A model generated the notes under the pieces. That model ran no database searches, had not been told where the DNA came from, and saw only the letters and a list, made by a program, of their open reading frames with translations. The position numbers were made by a program, and so were the translations under genes. DNA of 64,000 nucleotides from Pseudomonas sp. p1(2021b) (GTDB lineage: Bacteria; Pseudomonadota; Gammaproteobacteria; Pseudomonadales; Pseudomonadaceae): the NCBI RefSeq assembly GCF_020151015.1, contig NZ_CP083746.1:445001-509000 (forward strand), written 5' to 3'. Positions 48,023-59,883 of this stretch are shown here, piece by piece; the stretch's first letter is position 1; the number at the start of each line of letters is the position of its first letter.

Positions 48023-48675
48023 GCGACCACAAACCTATCGTGCGCTACAACGCCAACGAGCGAAGCAACCACTGGATCGTCGCGATCCTGTTCGTGATGG
48101 CCGGGTTGTCGGGGCTGGCGCTGTTCCATCCGGCACTGTTCTGGCTCAGCCACCTGTTTGGCGGCGGGCCGTGGACACGCATCCTGCATCCGTTCCTCGG
48201 GGTGGCGATGTTCGTGTTCTTCCTCGGCCTGGTGCTGCGTTTCTGGCGCGCCAACTTCATCACTGCAAACGACCGCCTATGGCTGCGCCGTATCGACCGG
48301 GTGATGCTGAACAAGGAAGAGGGCGTGCCACCGATCGGCAAGTACAACGCCGGGCAGAAGCTGCTGTTCTGGACCTTGCTGTTGTGCATGCTCGTGTTGC
48401 TGGTCAGTGGCGTGGTGATCTGGCGAGCCTGGTTCAGCCAGTACTTCGACATCGGCGCCATTCGCCTGGCCACCTTGCTGCATGCCTTGGCAGCATTCGT
48501 GCTGATCCTCAGCATCATCGTGCACATCTACGCCGGCATCTGGATCAAGGGCTCGGTAGGCGCGATGCTGCATGGCACGGTGAGCCGCGCCTGGGCGCGC
48601 AAGCATCATGAACTGTGGTACCGGGACGTGACGGGCGACAAGGCCCCGCCAAGCCCGGGTAGAAAAGAAGGATGA
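48019..48675 (+). CDS. fdnI: Formate dehydrogenase cytochrome b556 subunit
   Basis: 218 aa. Four membrane helices, with the first near 17-37 and histidines in and near the helices (for example [19 protein letters not shown] and IIVHIYAG) as heme b ligands. It passes electrons to the quinone pool. The ATGA overlap with fdnH couples translation. Confidence 0.95.
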   Translation: MSDHKPIVRYNANERSNHWIVAILFVMAGLSGLALFHPALFWLSHLFGGGPWTRILHPFLGVAMFVFFLGLVLRFWRANFITANDRLWLRRIDRVMLNKEEGVPPIGKYNAGQKLLFWTLLLCMLVLLVSGVVIWRAWFSQYFDIGAIRLATLLHALAAFVLILSIIVHIYAGIWIKGSVGAMLHGTVSRAWARKHHELWYRDVTGDKAPPSPGRKEG

Positions 48676-48679
48676 CCGC

Positions 48680-49606
48680 TTGAGCACGATTCTCGAACCT
48701 GGGCAGATCGAGGCGGCGGCGACTGCGCCGCCGTTCCTGCATCTTCCATCCTCCGAGCTGTTCCAGTTGCGAGCCGAACGGCTCGAACACCTGGCCGAGG
48801 GGCACGCCTTGAGCGATTACCTTCGGCTGGCCGCCCGGCTGTGTCGTGTCCAGCAGTATTTGCTGGCGCAGCCGCCAACCTCCATGCCGGTGGCCGAGGA
48901 ACGTCGGCGCCTCTGCCTGAGCCATGGCCTGCCGCCGCTGGCCGCCGACAGCCTGGTGCGCGAGGGGCCCTGGCTGCCTTGGTTGGACGCACTGCTCGAG
49001 CACTTCCAGGATGAGCCGAGCGGCGCGCTGGCCGATGCCGTGCGTACCTTGGGCAACAGTGATCAAACGCAGCGCAAGGGCTGGGCCATCGCCTTGCTCG
49101 GCGGCCAGTATGATGCCGTGCCAGCTGCCATGGTGCCCTTCATTGGCGCTGCATTGCAGGCGGCATGGAGCCATTGGTTGCTGAGCCTGCCGGAGCCTGA
49201 ACTCAAACCTGGCGGCAGCCTTTCGCAGTGCCCAGCCTGTGGCTCGCCGGCCATGGCCGGGGTAGTGCGTAACCGTGGCAAACACAATGGTCTGCGTTAC
49301 CTGGCCTGTTCGCTGTGTGCCTGCGAGTGGCATGTGGTGCGGGTCAAGTGCGTGTACTGCGACTCGAGCAAGGACCTGCGCTACACCAACCTCGAGGATG
49401 ACCGCCATGCGCCGGGCAAGGCGCCGCTGCGTGCCGAGTGCTGCCCGGGCTGCAACAGCTACCTCAAGCAGTGTTACCTGGAGAACGACAGCGCCGCCGA
49501 GCCCTTGGCCGACGACCTGGCCAGCCTGGCACTGGACATGCGCCTGGACGAAGAGGGCTTCCATCGGCTGGCACCGAACCTGATGCTCGCGCCGGGTGGC
49601 GGGTGA
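48680..49606 (+). CDS. fdhE: Formate dehydrogenase accessory protein FdhE
   Basis: 308 aa cytoplasmic maturation factor needed for active membrane formate dehydrogenase. Rubredoxin-like Cys pairs bind iron: CPACGSPAM, CSLCACEW, CVYCDSSK and CCPGCNSY, spread over about 178-268. The start appears to be TTG at 48680, with aaggatg upstream; no in-frame ATG is close. Fourth gene of the fdn operon, 4 bases after fdnI. Confidence 0.93.
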   Translation: MSTILEPGQIEAAATAPPFLHLPSSELFQLRAERLEHLAEGHALSDYLRLAARLCRVQQYLLAQPPTSMPVAEERRRLCLSHGLPPLAADSLVREGPWLPWLDALLEHFQDEPSGALADAVRTLGNSDQTQRKGWAIALLGGQYDAVPAAMVPFIGAALQAAWSHWLLSLPEPELKPGGSLSQCPACGSPAMAGVVRNRGKHNGLRYLACSLCACEWHVVRVKCVYCDSSKDLRYTNLEDDRHAPGKAPLRAECCPGCNSYLKQCYLENDSAAEPLADDLASLALDMRLDEEGFHRLAPNLMLAPGGG

Positions 49607-49634
49607 AGGTCTACACTGCTACATCGAGTTGAGC

Positions 49635-49707
49635 CCATCGCTGGCAAGTCAGCTCCCACAAGGTCCTGCATGCGCCGACCTGTGGGAGCGGGCTTGTCCC
49701 GCGATAG
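49635..49707. repeat. REP-like palindromic region before selA
   Basis: ctcccaca (49653-49660) pairs with tgtgggag (49681-49688), and the second copy continues as cgggcttgtcccgcgatag. This is a third REP variant. It separates the fdn operon from selA. Confidence 0.7.
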
Positions 49708-49740
49708 AGCCGGAACAGACTACGGATCAGTTGAAGGTAG

Positions 49741-53093
<3,353 letters not shown>

Positions 53094-53099
53094 CTACAA

Positions 53100-53195
53100 G
53101 GAAGGCAATCGCGCCCGGTGGCGCGGCCGGGCTTCAAACCCGGTTGGGGACGGCAGCCGTTCCCGGGCAGGTTCGACTCCCGCTGCCTTCCGCCA
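53100..53195 (+). tRNA. selC: tRNA-Sec (TCA)
   Basis: 96 nt, long as expected for Sec tRNA. The 8-bp acceptor ggaaggca pairs with tgccttcc; the anticodon loop cttcaaa gives TCA; a long variable arm (ggggacggcagccgttccc) is present; the 3' end is GCCA. It is 6 bases downstream of selB. Confidence 0.97.
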
Positions 53196-53217
53196 TTCAC
53201 CCCAACACGCGCACCCT

Positions 53218-53260
53218 CTGTAGGAGCGGCCTTGTGCCGCGAAAGGGCTGCGCAGCAGCC
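53218..53260. repeat. REP element downstream of selC
   Basis: ctgtaggagcggccttgtgc begins a standard copy, followed by gggctgcgcagcagcccc as a small hairpin. It faces an inverted copy near 55365. The rest of the 370-base gap 53196-53565 is AT-richer than its surroundings and contains the promoter and dyad listed next. Confidence 0.8.
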
Positions 53261-53462
53261 CCAAAACAGCCATGCCATACCGTCAGGCCGATCCCGCCCG
53301 ATCATCCCTAACACTGTGTCCAATTATCATGCCCACAAACATGTCAAGGAAGTTAGGCTGGTAATGTATTTAAGAAGAATATTCCTACAGCTGGAGAAAT
53401 AAACTTCCTACTTTTCGAAATGCCTAATAAAAAATCAGCCAGCCAAAACGCCTTCGAGTTCA

Positions 53463-53491
53463 TTGACTGAAGCCCCTCGCTCTTTTTTACT
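53463..53491 (+). promoter_or_regulatory. Candidate promoter of the two-gene module
   Basis: TTGACT (53463-53468), 17 bases, TTTACT (53486-53491). The -10 is a 4 of 6 match. Expected start near 53498, giving a leader of about 68 bases that contains the dyad at 53530. Confidence 0.4.
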
Positions 53492-53529
53492 CTTCTGCAC
53501 GCCACTTACCCACTTACTGCAGGATGCAG

Positions 53530-53546
53530 GCATGAATCGTTCATGC
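53530..53546 (+). promoter_or_regulatory. Perfect dyad just before the RBS
   Basis: gcatgaa-tcg-ttcatgc, 7-bp arms, ends 5 bases before the aagga of the next gene. It could be a repressor operator or an RNA hairpin occluding translation. Confidence 0.45.
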
Positions 53547-53565
53547 ACAGTAAGGAATGCAGACC

Positions 53566-54582
53566 ATGTACTACATACCCCCGCTTTGCACACGCACCAA
53601 CCCCTGGGGCGAAAACCCCCGCGGCCTGCTCGGCAAAGGCGAATTGCCCTGGCCTGAACTGGTCGCCGCTCGAGCCTTCCCGTCATTGATCGACATCGAA
53701 GGCTGGTATAACACCGACGACTACAGTGCAGCGATGTTCCTGGCCAATGAGCTAGCGATGCCCGACGCTGAGATGTCGGCAGACGAGGCCCAGGAGTCGC
53801 TTACACTTCTGCTCAGCCTGTTCGCCAGGCTCGAAAATGCTGGCCGGAATACTGTCCAAGAGCTCGAAGCCTTGCGCGAACGCGCCGAGTCGATCCCGAC
53901 CATAGGGCCGCTCTGGTTCTCCCCCGCCAGCCTCCCCAGCACGCTGGGCACAGTCATCCACCTGGTGTATGCGGCGTCGAACACCAAGCGCTTGATCGAC
54001 CTGCTGGACCTGCCCGAACCTCTGAAGAAAGACCTCAAGGCCTGGGCCGCGGAGCGCGGGCGCGCTGGCAGCCGCTCGGCGCGCAAGTCGTTTCAGCGCC
54101 GGATCACGTTGGTGCACGTGGGGGGCGTTCTCAAGTTCCAAGTGCCGGTGATGAAGGGGGTGGCCTATTACAACGTCAGGTCGTTGCGGGTGGGGAACAA
54201 TCTCCACATGCCGGTTCACCAGGCTCAACGATTGCTGAACAGTCGCGTAGGGCTTGATCCACGGACGTATGGTTCGAGGGGATTCGCGAAGATTATTTCG
54301 AGCAATGCGGTAGGAGGCCTATTGTCGTTCGGCCCACAAGCACTTATCGATGCCAGGGACTCCAATTCTCTGGGTGAGTTCTTCGAGCGATCTGCATACA
54401 GCCAACCCGCAAATGTTGTTGGCTTTGCTACAAGCGTATTGACCGCTGCGGCTATTGGATCAGCGCCATTAGTACTTGTCGTTGGCATATCTTTCCTGCT
54501 CGGCACAATGGCCCAGAAAGCATTCATCGAATATGGGGGCGACAAAAAGTTAGGAGACGGGCTCACCAAGGGACACTGGTAA
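53566..54582 (+). CDS. Unknown protein with C-terminal hydrophobic hairpin; candidate membrane-acting toxin/effector
   Basis: 338 aa, not recognised as a known family. There is no signal peptide. Residues 1-50 are Pro/Trp-rich; 55-110 are probably helical; 150-180 are strongly charged and basic at the end (KKDLKAWAAERGRAGSR). A weakly hydrophobic stretch lies at about 241-262 (IISSNAVGGLLSFGPQAL). A strong hydrophobic hairpin at about 283-316, broken by GSAP at 298-301, is followed by a charged, Gly-rich tail (YGGDKKLGDGLTKGHW). A soluble body ending in a hydrophobic hairpin recalls pore-forming colicins and some T6SS effectors; that is architecture only. The ATG at 53566 is preferred over 53557 because aagga lies 9 bases before it. 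One base separates it from the membrane protein gene. Confidence 0.8.
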   Translation: MYYIPPLCTRTNPWGENPRGLLGKGELPWPELVAARAFPSLIDIEGWYNTDDYSAAMFLANELAMPDAEMSADEAQESLTLLLSLFARLENAGRNTVQELEALRERAESIPTIGPLWFSPASLPSTLGTVIHLVYAASNTKRLIDLLDLPEPLKKDLKAWAAERGRAGSRSARKSFQRRITLVHVGGVLKFQVPVMKGVAYYNVRSLRVGNNLHMPVHQAQRLLNSRVGLDPRTYGSRGFAKIISSNAVGGLLSFGPQALIDARDSNSLGEFFERSAYSQPANVVGFATSVLTAAAIGSAPLVLVVGISFLLGTMAQKAFIEYGGDKKLGDGLTKGHW

Positions 54583-54583
54583 A

Positions 54584-55291
54584 ATGCCATTCTCAGGGAT
54601 TCATGAAGTGTTCAAGCTAACCCGCTACAGCATGCTATTTGAAATTGCCTGCCTATTCCTTGCCCATCTAATGTGCGACTGGCCGTTAGCACTCATCATA
54701 GTGTTGTCGCTTCTTATTTTTTGGACAAGAAGTCAGTGCGCCTATGTTAGTGATAGTTATAGCGCCTTTTGCACATACTCTTTATTTCAGATATTCTTTT
54801 TGATTCTTTTCATCCCAGGGGCGTGCATACTTTCAACGGCCCCCAAAAAAGAGGGGTGGCCTATAGGGACCTTACTTGTCGGCGTACTATTAGCGATTAC
54901 TGCGATCAGTTATCTCCTGATATCCCGACTGAACATCTCGCCAGTGCCCTACGAGATTCGAGATGGCAGGGTTCATGTTGCGCCTCGCAAGGAAACCTAT
55001 GTTCCCCCGGTTTGGACCGCCATGGGCACCCTCGGCGGCGGTGCTGTCGTCTCGCTCATGGATGAATACCCTACCGTAACGCTCATAATCTGTATGGCAT
55101 TGCCCACAATTGTAATAATCGGCATCTGGCGCACTGTAGCCGGCCTCGCCCACCTCCGCGCAGAAGAACGCCGCAAGGGCGTGCGCTACACCTTCTCCAA
55201 CCTCGAAGAAATCCAAGCCATACGCGCCCGCTCTTGGGCCGCACGCCTGTTTATCGCCTTGAACAACGCTATTGGAATACGCCTTCGCTGA
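54584..55291 (+). CDS. Polytopic membrane protein; candidate immunity protein
   Basis: 235 aa, unrecognised. Predicted helices are at about 16-32, 34-48, 63-84, 94-114 and 164-183, with a weaker one at 143-158. A loop at about 119-140 and a basic C-terminal domain (residues 184-235, with HLRAEERRKGVRYTF) are soluble. The DNA is clearly AT-richer than the neighbouring housekeeping genes (for example 54700-54790), a sign of transfer. It begins one base after the preceding gene with aaggga as RBS, so the pair is made together. Small polytopic proteins next to pore formers often give immunity; that role is inferred. Confidence 0.75.
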   Translation: MPFSGIHEVFKLTRYSMLFEIACLFLAHLMCDWPLALIIVLSLLIFWTRSQCAYVSDSYSAFCTYSLFQIFFLILFIPGACILSTAPKKEGWPIGTLLVGVLLAITAISYLLISRLNISPVPYEIRDGRVHVAPRKETYVPPVWTAMGTLGGGAVVSLMDEYPTVTLIICMALPTIVIIGIWRTVAGLAHLRAEERRKGVRYTFSNLEEIQAIRARSWAARLFIALNNAIGIRLR

Positions 55292-55321
55292 CGAGACGCT
55301 GCGGCGCAGCGCCCTCGTCAG
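55288..55321 (+). terminator. Hairpin at the end of the two-gene module
   Basis: ctgacgag pairs with ctcgtcag, with an inner gctgc/gcagc stem. The outer arm covers the stop codon of the membrane protein. There is no T-run, so termination is uncertain; it may protect the mRNA 3' end. Confidence 0.5.
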
Positions 55322-55364
55322 CCCAGCGTGGGAGGCTGAAATCCCGGGGCCGCTACGCGCCCCG

Positions 55365-55390
55365 TTCGCGGCACAAGGCCGCTCCTACGC
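55365..55390. repeat. REP element, inverted relative to 53218
   Basis: ttcgcggcacaaggccgctc followed by ctacgc. It overlaps the 3' end of ansA. With the copy at 53218 it brackets the two-gene module in inverted orientation. Confidence 0.75.
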
Positions 55391-56374
55391 GCGCTCGCCG
55401 CACAGGTCCAGGGCAAACCAGTGCTCTGCCGCCTGGACATCGAGTCCGGCGCCCAGCAGCGCGAACAGTTTGCCCAGCGCCGCCTCGCGGGTCATTCCGC
55501 CGCCGCTGACCAGCCCTGTGTCACGCAACCGGCTCCCTGCGGCATAGGTATCGAACACCACCGAGCCCTCCGGGCACTGGCTGATCGCGACGATCATCAC
55601 ACCGCCCTGGCGGGCATCGTGCAAGGCATCGAGCAGGGCCTGGTCATCGGACGGGCCGGTGCCGCTGCCATAGCATTCGAGCACCAGGCCCTGGATGCCG
55701 GTGTCGAGCAATGCCTGCACGAAACTGGCCTGTAATCCGGGCACCACCGGCAGCACAGCGAGCTTCACCGCCTCGCGCCGCTGACGATAGGCGAGGGCGG
55801 GGGGAATCGCCGCTGCCCGCTCGCCTTCACGGTGACGGGGCAGGACCGCGAAGGCATCGAACGCCTCGCTGCGCAGCTTCGAGGCTCGGCAGCCGTGCAG
55901 CAACTGGCCGTGGAAATACAACTGCACGCCACTTTCCAGGCCGCGCTCGAACAGGTGCAGGGCACCGAGCAGGTTGCCCCAGGCATCGCTGTCGGGTGCG
56001 CCGGCCGGCAGCATGGAGCCGGTCAGCACTACCGGCACTGGCAGGCCCAGCAGCAGGAACGACAACGCCGCCGCGCTGTAGGCCAGGGTGTCGGTGCCGT
56101 GCAGCACCAGCACCCCGTCATGGCCATCGCGCTCCACCGCCTCGACGATGGCGTCGCGCATGGCCAGCCAGTTGGCCTGCTGCATGTTGGCGCTGTCGAT
56201 CAGCGGGTCGAGCTCACGCAGCGACCAGGCCAGGCCTGGCGCGTCGGCCTGCGAGGCCAGGTATTCGCGCATCCGCGCCTCGAAGCCGCTGGCCGGGGCC
56301 AGGCCTTCAGGGGTTTGCAGCATGCCGATGGTGCCACCGGTGTAGAGGACGAGAAGATTCTTGACTGCACGCAT
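55385..56374 (-). CDS. ansA: Type I (cytoplasmic) L-asparaginase
   Basis: 329 aa. Hydrolyses L-asparagine to aspartate and ammonia. First catalytic Thr15 is in YTGGTIGM (11-18); the second motif is HGTDTLAY (near residue 92). It lacks a signal peptide, as expected for type I. The C-terminal allosteric half has VLECYGSGTGPSDDQ. The stop codon overlaps a REP element. The gene lies downstream of the agcS-type symporter on the same strand, separated by a terminator-like hairpin. Confidence 0.94.
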   Translation of the reverse strand: MRAVKNLLVLYTGGTIGMLQTPEGLAPASGFEARMREYLASQADAPGLAWSLRELDPLIDSANMQQANWLAMRDAIVEAVERDGHDGVLVLHGTDTLAYSAAALSFLLLGLPVPVVLTGSMLPAGAPDSDAWGNLLGALHLFERGLESGVQLYFHGQLLHGCRASKLRSEAFDAFAVLPRHREGERAAAIPPALAYRQRREAVKLAVLPVVPGLQASFVQALLDTGIQGLVLECYGSGTGPSDDQALLDALHDARQGGVMIVAISQCPEGSVVFDTYAAGSRLRDTGLVSGGGMTREAALGKLFALLGAGLDVQAAEHWFALDLCGERA

Positions 56375-56406
56375 GGAAAGCTTCCGTAGCGATGAGCGGA
56401 GAAGAG

Positions 56407-56428
56407 AGCCGCCCCGGACGGGGCGGCT
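56407..56428 (-). terminator. Terminator-like hairpin after the symporter
   Basis: agccgcccc pairs with ggggcggct over a 4-base loop. On the minus strand it is followed by ctcttct, a modest pyrimidine run. It lies 16 bases past the symporter stop and before ansA. Confidence 0.6.
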
Positions 56429-56443
56429 GGGCAGGAGAGGATA

Positions 56444-57886
56444 TCAGCGCTGCGGCTGGGCCTGGGCGGCGGCTTTGTCAGCGGCTGTGTCAGCTTGTGG
56501 GTTGGCTGGCCAGGCGTTGCGGTCCAGGTCCAGGTCGGCGAACTTGCTGGAATCGAACACCGGTTGCTCGATGCCTGCACGGCGTTGGTCGTCGTAGTCG
56601 CGCATCACCCGCAGGCCGGTCTTGAACAGCAGGGCCAGGGCGATCAGGTTGACGAACGCCAGGCAGGTCATGGTGATGTCGGCGAAGGCGAACACGGTGG
56701 ACAGGTTCTGTACCGAACCCCAGATCACCAGTGCCAGCACCAGGCCACGGAACACCATCAGCACGACGCGGTTGCGGCTGAGGAACTGCAGGCTGTTCTC
56801 GCCCAGGTAGTAGTTGTAGAGGATGCAAGTGAAGACGAACAGCGACAGCGCGACGCTGACGAACAGGCGGCCCCAGTCACCGACCACGGCGGCCAGCGAG
56901 TTCTGGGTCAGGACGATGCCGTCACCTTCGAAGCCAGGCGTGTAGAAGCCCGACAGCAGGATCAGCAGCGCGGTGCAGGTGCAGATCACGAAGGTGTCGA
57001 GGAATACGCTGAAGGCCTGGACCACGCCCTGGGCACCCGGGTGCTTCACGGCGGCCACGGCGGCGACGTTCGGCGCGCTGCCCAAGCCTGCTTCGTTGGC
57101 GAACACGCCACGCTTCACGCCCATGACGATGGCGCTGCCGAGCAGGCCGCCGAACGCCGGGTCGAGGCCGAAGGCGCTCTTGAAGATGGTTTCCAGCATG
57201 GCTGGCACGTGTTCGATCTGGGTGCCGATCACGTACAGAGTCACACCGATGTAGGCCAGGGTCTTGACCGGGACCAGCAGGTCGGACACCGCCGCGATGC
57301 GCTTGATGCCGCCGATGAAGGTGATGGCCAGCAGTACGGCGAGGACGATACCGGTGGTGCCTGGATCGAAGCCGAAGGCGTTCTGCAGCGAGTGGGTCAT
57401 GGTGTACGACTGCACGCCGATGAAGGCGAAGCCGTAGGTGACCAGCAGCAGGATCGAGAACACGATCGCCATGCTCTTGAGCTTCAGGCCGTGCAGGATG
57501 TAGTAGGCCGGGCCGCCGCGGTACAGGCCGTCGCCATCGGCGCGCTTGTAGACCTGGGCCAGGGTACATTCGAAGAAGCTGCTGGCCATGCCCACCAGCG
57601 CGGTGACCCACATCCAGAACACGGCGCCTGGGCCACCGAGGGTCACGGCAATGCCGACACCGGCGATGTTACCCGCGCCGACACGGCCTGCCAGGCTCAG
57701 CATCAGGGCCTGGAACGAGCTCAGTTGGCCTGCCTGGCCGCGAAGGGACTCCTTGAAAACACCGAACATGTGGCCGAAATGACGGAACTGGACGAACCGA
57801 GAGCGGATGGTGAAATAACCGCCGAGTCCGACGATCAGCACGATGAGAAGTTTCCCCGAAAGGAAATCGTTGAGTGCTTCGAGCAT
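56444..57886 (-). CDS. Sodium:alanine symporter, AGCS family
   Basis: 480 aa, about 11 membrane helices. The family signature region is GRVGAGNIAGVGIAVTLGGP (near residue 67), with the Gly-rich tract that lines the sodium/substrate site. NEAGLGSAPNVAAVA (near residue 268) is the second hallmark. It imports D/L-alanine or glycine with sodium (family knowledge). The C-terminus is a charged, Ala/Gln-rich tail. It is divergent from an HTH regulator gene and upstream of ansA. Confidence 0.93.
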   Translation of the reverse strand: MLEALNDFLSGKLLIVLIVGLGGYFTIRSRFVQFRHFGHMFGVFKESLRGQAGQLSSFQALMLSLAGRVGAGNIAGVGIAVTLGGPGAVFWMWVTALVGMASSFFECTLAQVYKRADGDGLYRGGPAYYILHGLKLKSMAIVFSILLLVTYGFAFIGVQSYTMTHSLQNAFGFDPGTTGIVLAVLLAITFIGGIKRIAAVSDLLVPVKTLAYIGVTLYVIGTQIEHVPAMLETIFKSAFGLDPAFGGLLGSAIVMGVKRGVFANEAGLGSAPNVAAVAAVKHPGAQGVVQAFSVFLDTFVICTCTALLILLSGFYTPGFEGDGIVLTQNSLAAVVGDWGRLFVSVALSLFVFTCILYNYYLGENSLQFLSRNRVVLMVFRGLVLALVIWGSVQNLSTVFAFADITMTCLAFVNLIALALLFKTGLRVMRDYDDQRRAGIEQPVFDSSKFADLDLDRNAWPANPQADTAADKAAAQAQPQR

Positions 57887-58026
57887 TGGAAAATGACCTC
57901 GATTCTTATTGTTCGCGTGGAAAGAGCAGCGGGCGACAGGGACGCACCGCTTTCATTGGCGCGCATGGTTGGCCATGACAACTGCGGTTACAATTTCGCG
58001 GGTTGCTCTGATTTGATGCGACCTGA

Positions 58027-58035
58027 TGCTAGAAT
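58027..58035 (+). promoter_or_regulatory. Extended -10 promoter of the HTH regulator
   Basis: TGcTAGAAT, with no good -35. It ends 30 bases before the ATG at 58066, within the 179-base divergent gap with the symporter gene. Confidence 0.5.
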
Positions 58036-58065
58036 GGCGTCACTCGCATCATCTGGACCCTTCTC

Positions 58066-58878
58066 ATGGGCGATCATTTCTCTATCAACCTGAAATTGGC
58101 CTGCAGCCATTACCGCTCTATTTCCGAGGTTTGCCGGCAGCTGTCGATCAACCGCGCGCAGTTCAACAAGTACCTGAGCGGCCAGAGCCGTCCGACGGCT
58201 TACAACCTCAAGCGCATCGGCGACTTCTTTGGCGTGGAGGACTACGAACTGGGCCTGCCGCCGGAACAGTTCGCCCGCCTGATCGGTGCACGCACGCTGT
58301 CGGCCCAGGCCGAGCCGCAGAACGACCCGATCAGCGAGCTGTTCAAGCCGTTGCATGCCCAGGCGGGCAACCTGTCGCGTTATTGCGGCTACTACTTCGA
58401 ATACTCCAACTGCATGTCGGTGCCAGGTTCGATCCTCGTGTCGCTGGTGCACCTGTGGGAGGAGCGTGGCAGTTTCCTGTTCGAGCGCCTGGAGCGCCAG
58501 GAGCGCTCCACGGCCACCGACCCGCATGCCGAAGTCCGGTGTCGCTACCTCGGTGCAGCCTTCCAGCTACAGGACCGCATGTTCCTCATCGACTACGAGT
58601 CGCTGACCTTCAACGAAATGAGCCAGACCATCCTCATCCCGAGCTTCAAGAGCCGCATTACCCGCCTCAACGGCCTGAAGAACGGCGTCTCCAGCGGCGA
58701 CCGGCGCAACCCGGCCTGTACCCGCGTGGTCTGGGAGTACCTGGGGGAAGAGGTCAACCGCATCAATGCCTATCGCCAGGTCAAGCTGTATCGCCCGGAC
58801 GACCCGCGTATCGATGACGACGTACGAGAGCGACTGAGTGTCGGGCCGCTCAAGAACGGACTGTTCGAAATCGAGTGA
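58066..58878 (+). CDS. XRE-type HTH transcriptional regulator
   Basis: 270 aa. The N-terminus has a Cro/CI-like helix-turn-helix (about 14-57; SISEVCRQLSINRAQFNKYL, then SGQSRPTAYNLKRIGDFFGV). The remaining 200 residues are a putative sensor domain with no family I recognise. Being divergent from the amino-acid symporter, it may regulate that gene. No strong RBS is seen before the ATG; the family context supports this start. Confidence 0.82.
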   Translation: MGDHFSINLKLACSHYRSISEVCRQLSINRAQFNKYLSGQSRPTAYNLKRIGDFFGVEDYELGLPPEQFARLIGARTLSAQAEPQNDPISELFKPLHAQAGNLSRYCGYYFEYSNCMSVPGSILVSLVHLWEERGSFLFERLERQERSTATDPHAEVRCRYLGAAFQLQDRMFLIDYESLTFNEMSQTILIPSFKSRITRLNGLKNGVSSGDRRNPACTRVVWEYLGEEVNRINAYRQVKLYRPDDPRIDDDVRERLSVGPLKNGLFEIE

Positions 58879-58998
58879 CCCGCTATTGCGACGATCGAGC
58901 GATAACAGCTATTCAGTAAGGCTGTGGTTGGACTTCCCCGAGAGGAACCCGCAAAATGTCCGCTTCTTTCCCTCAACCTGTTCGGATCTGCTGACTCT

Positions 58999-59883
58999 AT
59001 GCGTATGCGCCTGATGCTGTTGGGTGGTGGCAATGCCCTCGGGCAAGCGCTGATTCGTCTCGGAGCCGAAGAGGACATCGGGTTCCTGGCGCCACGCCCG
59101 CCGGAGAATGGCTGGACGCCGGCCAGCCTCACGCAGTTGCTCGATGACCATCGCCCCGACGTGGTGGTCAACCTGGCTTATTACTTCGACTGGTTCCAGG
59201 CCGAGTCGGTCAGCGAGCAGCGCCTGGCGTTGCAAGAGCGGGCCGTGGAGCGCTTGGCCGAGTTGTGCCAGCACCACCAGATCATCCTCGTGCAGCCTTC
59301 CAGCTATCGCGTGTTCGACGGTTCGCGGGCCACGGCCTACAGCGAGAAGGACGAGCCGGTACCGCTGGGGCTGCGTGGCCAGGCTCTGTGGCGTATCGAG
59401 CAAAGTGTGCGGGCAGCATGCCCACAGCACGTGCTGTTGCGCTTCGGCTGGGTGCTGGACGAAAGCATCGACGGTGCGCTCGGGCGCTTCCTCACCCGCG
59501 CCGAACAACCCCAGGAGCTGCTGCTGGCGGACGATCGGCGTGGCAACCCCACGCCAGTGGACGACGCCGCCCGGGTGATCCTCTCGGTGCTCAAGCAGCT
59601 CGATTGCGACGCGCCGCTGTGGGGCACCTACCACTACGCCGGCAACGAAGCGACCACGCCGCTGGCCTTGGGCCAGGCAATCCTCACCGAGGCGGCGCAA
59701 TGGCAGAAGCTGGCCGTGCAGGCGCCCACGCCCCAGGCCCATGCTGCGCGTCCGGATGCCGCCGAGGAGCCGCAGAACGCCGTGTTGGCCTGCAAGAAGA
59801 TCCTTCATACCTTCGGTATCAAGCCCCGTGCCTGGCGCGCCGGCTTGCCGCCTCTACTGGACCGATTCTACCGAAATGGCTGA
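58999..59883 (+). CDS. RmlD-like NAD(P)-dependent sugar-nucleotide reductase family protein
   Basis: 294 aa, short-chain dehydrogenase fold. The N-terminal nucleotide loop is LMLLGGGNALGQAL. LVQPSSYRVFDGS (around residue 97) and the RFGWVLDES region resemble dTDP-4-dehydrorhamnose reductases. The YxxxK-type Tyr is not clearly in place (TAYSEKDEPV), so activity is uncertain. The start at 58999 removes 25 uncharacteristic residues of the longer frame. It overlaps the next epimerase by 8 bases. The same pair precedes oprG in P. aeruginosa (from memory, PA4069-PA4068). Confidence 0.8.
   Translation: MRMRLMLLGGGNALGQALIRLGAEEDIGFLAPRPPENGWTPASLTQLLDDHRPDVVVNLAYYFDWFQAESVSEQRLALQERAVERLAELCQHHQIILVQPSSYRVFDGSRATAYSEKDEPVPLGLRGQALWRIEQSVRAACPQHVLLRFGWVLDESIDGALGRFLTRAEQPQELLLADDRRGNPTPVDDAARVILSVLKQLDCDAPLWGTYHYAGNEATTPLALGQAILTEAAQWQKLAVQAPTPQAHAARPDAAEEPQNAVLACKKILHTFGIKPRAWRAGLPPLLDRFYRNG

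Noticed and set aside
53196..55390. Integrase-type genomic island or insertion sequence at tRNA-Sec
   Set aside because: No integrase or transposase gene, no duplicated tRNA 3' end and no target-site duplication were seen; only REP elements flank it.
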